NCBI GenBank assembly: GCA_900556515.1
Contig: USPH01000005.1
Span: 1-17,733 of the forward strand
Direction of reading: 5' to 3'
Origin: an uncultured Collinsella sp.
Lineage (GTDB): Bacteria; Actinomycetota; Coriobacteriia; Coriobacteriales; Coriobacteriaceae
Length of the DNA stretch: 17,733 nucleotides
Below the pieces are notes generated by a model. The model had not been told where the DNA came from and did no database searches. It worked only from the letters and a program-made list of their open reading frames with translations. Each line of letters starts with the position of its first letter. Within the stretch, counting starts at the first letter, position 1. This document shows, one piece after another, positions 14,797-17,733 of this stretch. Both the position numbers and the translations under genes were made by a program.

Positions 14797-15717
14797 ATGG
14801 CCGACAATCGCAAGCGTGCGCCTCGTGGCGGCAAACAGGCTGCTTCTGGCTCGCGTCCGGGTCGCCGCAACGACCGCACTGCCGCTCCCAAGGGCCAGCG
14901 CGAGCGCTCCCAAGCTCAGGCTGCACGTCCGCAGCGAGATCGCAACCGCGACAACGTTCAGGTCCCCAAGGGCGAGTTTATCGAAGGTCGCCGTGCTGCC
15001 GCCGAGGCGCTGCGTACCGGCTTTCCCGTCAAGTGCGCGCTCATTGCCGAGGGCGGGGAGCGCGATGCCGCCCTGTCTCGTCTGGTCGATGACCTCAACG
15101 CCGCGGGCGTCCGCATTAAGTATGTGCCGCGCGCGCAGCTCGATGCGCTATCGGGCCATGGCGCTCACCAGGGCATTGCGCTCGAGGTGGGCAACTTCCC
15201 CTATGCCGATGTCGCCGATATTCTCGACCGCGCGGGCGACGGTCCGGCGCTCGTCATCGTGCTCGACCATGTGACCGACGACGGCAACTTTGGTGCCATC
15301 GTGCGCTCCGCCGAGGTCGTGGGCGCGGCAGGCGTCATCATTGCCAACAAGCGCGCCGCCGGTGTGACCGTCGGCAGCTACAAGACCTCTGCCGGCGCCG
15401 TCATGCACCTGCCTATCGCGCAGGTTCCTAATATCGCCCGTGCGCTCGACGACCTCAAGGCCGCTGGCTTTTGGGTGGGCGGTGCTTCCGAGCACGCCGA
15501 GGGCAGCTGCTGGGATGCTCCCTTCGAGGGCCGCGTGGCGCTCGTCATGGGCTCCGAGGGCGACGGCATCTCGCGCCTGGTGCTTGAGAAATGCGACTTT
15601 TTGACCAAGCTTCCCCAGCGCGGCATGACCGAGAGTCTCAACGTTGCCCAGGCGACAACGGCGCTGTGCTTTGAGTGGCTGCGCCGCAACGCCGGCGAGC
15701 TCATGGGGGAGGAGTAG
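14797..15717 (+). CDS. rlmB: 23S rRNA (guanosine-2'-O-)-methyltransferase RlmB (SpoU/TrmH family)
   Basis: A 306-residue SPOUT methyltransferase, likely methylating 23S rRNA G2251 with SAM. An RNA-binding L30e-like substrate domain (about 58-135) precedes the knotted catalytic domain. Motif 1 is DHVTDDGNFGAIVRSAE (Asn164, Arg170), motif 2 is GSEGDG (252-257) and motif 3 is ESLNVAQA (Ser280, Asn282). The first 57 residues are a basic Arg/Lys/Gln/Ala-rich, probably disordered extension, longer than in the E. coli protein. ATG 14797 has a strong AAGGAGG (14782-14788), as expected for a gene restarted after a structured gap. The target base is inferred from the family, and TrmH-like alternatives are possible. 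Confidence 0.9.
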   Translation: MADNRKRAPRGGKQAASGSRPGRRNDRTAAPKGQRERSQAQAARPQRDRNRDNVQVPKGEFIEGRRAAAEALRTGFPVKCALIAEGGERDAALSRLVDDLNAAGVRIKYVPRAQLDALSGHGAHQGIALEVGNFPYADVADILDRAGDGPALVIVLDHVTDDGNFGAIVRSAEVVGAAGVIIANKRAAGVTVGSYKTSAGAVMHLPIAQVPNIARALDDLKAAGFWVGGASEHAEGSCWDAPFEGRVALVMGSEGDGISRLVLEKCDFLTKLPQRGMTESLNVAQATTALCFEWLRRNAGELMGEE

Positions 15718-15720
15718 CGC

Positions 15721-16398
15721 ATGTCCAAAAAGAACCGTGCCAAGTCCAAGGCCAAGCGCTTTGGCGAGGGCTCGGCCAAGCCGATTGTTTCGGCCGCGAC
15801 CTACGGCGTGGGCGGCAATGCGTTTGCGCAGGCTATCGCCGACCCAGTCTCGACGGTGCACTCCAACAAGCCCGAGCTGCTGGTGGTCGACGGTTACAAC
15901 GTGATTCACTGCACGCCGCGCTACGAAAAGCTCGTGTACGACCATTCCGACGATCCGTATTCCAGCGACGTTCACGATATGGCGCGCACGGCGCTCATTA
16001 ATGACGTAGCTGCGTTTGCCCAGGGCCGCTACGAGGCCGTGATCGTATTTGACGGCGCGGGCAATATCTCCAGCGAGCGCCCCAACCTACCGGCCCGCGG
16101 TGTGCGCATTGAGTTTTCGCCGACGGGTGTTTCGGCCGATACCGTGGTGCAGAAGCTCTGCATCGAGGCACGTGAGGAAGGCCGCGCGTGCTCCGTGGTA
16201 TCGAGCGACGGCACGATCCAGGCCGTCGTCATGGGTAAGGGCGTCACGCGCATCTCGAGCCGTATGCTGGTGGACGAGATCAAACAGATCGATAACGACG
16301 TTCACGAGGCAGAGGAAGCTCCGCAGATCAAGATGACTCTGGGCAGTCGCCTGAGCCCCGATGCCCTGGCCAAGCTCAAGGCCCTGCGCGGGAGGTAG
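15721..16398 (+). CDS. NYN-domain ribonuclease, YacP/Rae1-like
   Basis: A 225-residue PIN-like NYN nuclease. Acidic active-site candidates are Asp57 in LLVVDGYNVIH, Asp111 in VIVFDGAG, Asp140 in TGVSAD and Asp163 in VVSSDGT. B. subtilis Rae1 (YacP) cuts mRNA in the ribosomal A site and lies right after rlmB, exactly as here, which supports the same role. The first 20 residues are very basic (MSKKNRAKSKAKRFGEG) and the following 30 look flexible. ATG 15721 is 3 nt after the rlmB stop, with GGAGGAG overlapping it. It is the last gene of the disA operon; no sigH follows, since the next gene is a convergent HipA-like kinase. Confidence 0.88.
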   Translation: MSKKNRAKSKAKRFGEGSAKPIVSAATYGVGGNAFAQAIADPVSTVHSNKPELLVVDGYNVIHCTPRYEKLVYDHSDDPYSSDVHDMARTALINDVAAFAQGRYEAVIVFDGAGNISSERPNLPARGVRIEFSPTGVSADTVVQKLCIEAREEGRACSVVSSDGTIQAVVMGKGVTRISSRMLVDEIKQIDNDVHEAEEAPQIKMTLGSRLSPDALAKLKALRGR

Positions 16399-16402
16399 GG
16401 AA

Positions 16403-16430
16403 GTTGGCGGGGCAATGCTGCCTCGCTAAC
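16403..16430 (+). terminator. Hairpin at the end of the disA operon
   Basis: GTTGGCGGGGCA (16403-16414) and TGCCTCGCTAAC (16419-16430) form a 12-bp stem with an ATGC loop. Two of the pairs are G-U, so it folds well only as plus-strand RNA. No T tract follows. It sits in the 27-nt gap between convergent genes and reaches into the stop codon region of the minus-strand gene. Confidence 0.55.
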
Positions 16431-17690
16431 TCCATTCAGCGATGTCGATCATTCTTTCGAGGCGCCACGTTAGCGCCTCTTTTAGATATGGCAGCCTTGC
16501 CGTGAGCGCGTCGTTTCTGGAAAGAATCTCGATTGCCTCGTCAACGAAGCCTTCGAGTTTGTCGCCGTCAAACCAGCCCATGTCCTCGACGAGCAACATT
16601 TGTTTGGCGGGGCTTGAATGAAATTGTGCGCTGGTAAAACTGTGCTCTCCCGCCCTAAGCTCCTCTAGTGATATGTTGCACCAGAGCGATGAGCCCGAAT
16701 CGAAGATGGGGGCAGGTCTGCAGGCTTGCGTGTTTACGTTTCGCACGAGGCCGAAGTTGCGCCAATGACGATCGTAGTTGGCAATGATGTCGTCACATAC
16801 GATCATGCGGTCAAGGGCATCCTTGACGCCTGTCACCCCGAGCTCCTCGCAGTTTGCTACATATCGCTCGTAGTCGGTTAGCCGTTCATCTGCGTTTGCG
16901 TGCTGGTTTACATAGAATGCAGGGACATACTCTTCTTCATCAGTTAAGAAGACATCGCATGTGCTCAGGGCGGAAGTGCCCGTGCCCTCGAGCGAGTAAG
17001 GCACATAATCGCAGGCGTTTAGAATGCGACGGTGGAGCGCGGTCGCCACCAGCTCGTTATAAGGTTCCTGGTCCAGGTGCGCTCCTGCCTTATGCAGAAT
17101 TCGACGTTCGCCCTCGCACGTCCAGTACTTTTGAAGATTGCCGTCCGAGGTGTTATCGGGCTTTGCGGCAGCCGCTTTTCCCTCTGGGGCAAAGGGTGCA
17201 ATGGACAGTGAGACGTCATCAAAGGCGTTATTGAAGAAGTTGATATCCTCCCAGGTGAGACCGGAACCTTGGGGCCTAATCCAATACTGGTCGGATAAGG
17301 AGAGGCCGAGATTTCGCTGGACGAGTTCATCGGGAACATCGACTGCGGCTTCTGCAAGCAGGGAGGCTAGCCCAATGCGTGCGAGCGGGATACCGCGGCC
17401 GCGCCACCAGATGCGGAAGGAGTCTAGCGATATGGGGCTATTAGGGCCAAATACTCCAATAGGGGCGTGGGCGTAATCGATGTCGGCACCGATGTGGGTA
17501 AAGTCTTTTCGCGATGTGCTGTAGACCAGCTGAGCGACTTCGTACGTGCGGTTCATGAGGGTGAACGCGATCTCGCTCTTACCGTGGCCGCGGCGGGGAC
17601 GTCCCCCCGTTTTGGTCACAGAGCGGAGTCGCGTGTCGACGCTGTCTTTGTCGATGAGCCATACACCAGAAGCCTTGCGGGCCTCAAGTG
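16426..17690 (-). CDS. HipA-like kinase with excisionase-like HTH N-terminal remnant (5'-truncated)
   Basis: 420 residues are readable before the contig edge. The kinase part has a HipA-like core: NLQKYW (161-166, counted from GTG 17619) with ILHKAG (174-179) as nucleotide-binding segments, catalytic loop NYDRHWRNFGL (Asp283, Asn288) and metal-binding Asp307 in PIFDSGSSLW. GTG 17619 is a possible start, but the frame stays open upstream to 17688 and reads EARKASGVWLIDKDSVDTR. This resembles the end of an excisionase/MerR-like HTH domain (G-x-W-x-I signature). I therefore infer a DNA-binding domain fused to the kinase, with its start beyond the window. No separate hipB is visible. The substrate is unknown. 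The gene is lower in GC than the operon it converges on. The kinase call is firm, the HTH part probable. Confidence 0.75.
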
Positions 17691-17733
17691 CTGTCTCTTA
17701 TACACATCTGACGCTGCCGACGAAGCTAGAAGT
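17691..17733. other. Illumina Nextera adapter and index (non-genomic)
   Basis: 17691-17723 is the reverse complement of the Nextera read-1 adapter, beginning with the mosaic end CTGTCTCTTATACACATCT. 17724-17731 (AGCTAGAA) is the complement of the same i5 index seen at the left end. Together with the left end it makes a 43-bp terminal inverted repeat that is purely technical. Confidence 0.97.

Noticed and set aside
1..17733. Composite transposon with Tn5 mosaic ends
   Set aside because: The inverted ends are sequencing adapters with P5 and index bases attached; no transposase is present and the ends coincide with the contig limits.

Overview
The window is an assembled contig from a high-GC, low-redundancy bacterial chromosome. 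The gene content fits a Coriobacteriia gut anaerobe such as Collinsella. Supporting points are a giant 2-hydroxyacyl-CoA dehydratase activase-like protein, a Bacillus-type disA-ispD-ispF-cysS-rlmB-NYN gene order, strong GC at third codon positions, and AAGGAGG-type ribosome binding sites. The genus is an inference, because no rRNA or marker comparison is possible here. The first 48 and last 43 bases are not genomic. They are Illumina Nextera read-1 adapter plus index, in inverted orientation, so true genomic sequence is 49-17690 and the genes at both ends are truncated.

Left part (49-3582): the C-terminal two thirds of an acyl-CoA dehydratase activase-related protein is overlapped by a TetR-family regulator. 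After a 192-bp gap with hairpins comes clpC (3775-6417), the Hsp100 unfoldase, closed by a clear hairpin. pepD (6632-8089), an M20 aminoacyl-histidine dipeptidase, follows and ends at a strong intrinsic terminator.

Middle part (8217-10694, minus strand): a HipA-type kinase toxin and its HTH antitoxin HipB form a compact two-gene operon of lower GC content. Just upstream of hipB are three TGCA-N6-TGCA sites spaced exactly 27 bp apart. They overlie the likely promoter, and one of them forms the core of the terminator hairpin of the next minus-strand gene, mntP (manganese exporter). The central segment of hipB reads better in another frame, with a C5 run at each edge. This suggests a pair of compensating frameshifts.

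Right part (10904-16398, plus strand): one long operon, disA-ispD-ispF-cysS-rlmB-NYN nuclease. It links c-di-AMP synthesis and DNA integrity, isoprenoid precursor synthesis, tRNA-Cys charging, 23S rRNA methylation and a ribosome-associated nuclease. The genes overlap or nearly abut, except for a 143-nt gap between cysS and rlmB that holds a roughly 103-nt, nearly continuous RNA hairpin. The mntP/disA divergent gap also contains a nested stem. The operon ends at a convergent junction with a second HipA-like kinase gene (16426-17690, minus strand). Its open frame continues past the usual start into an excisionase-like HTH tail and off the contig end.

The most unusual items are the triple operator of hipBA, the reading-frame swap inside hipB, the apparent HTH-HipA kinase fusion at the right edge, and the long hairpin between cysS and rlmB.
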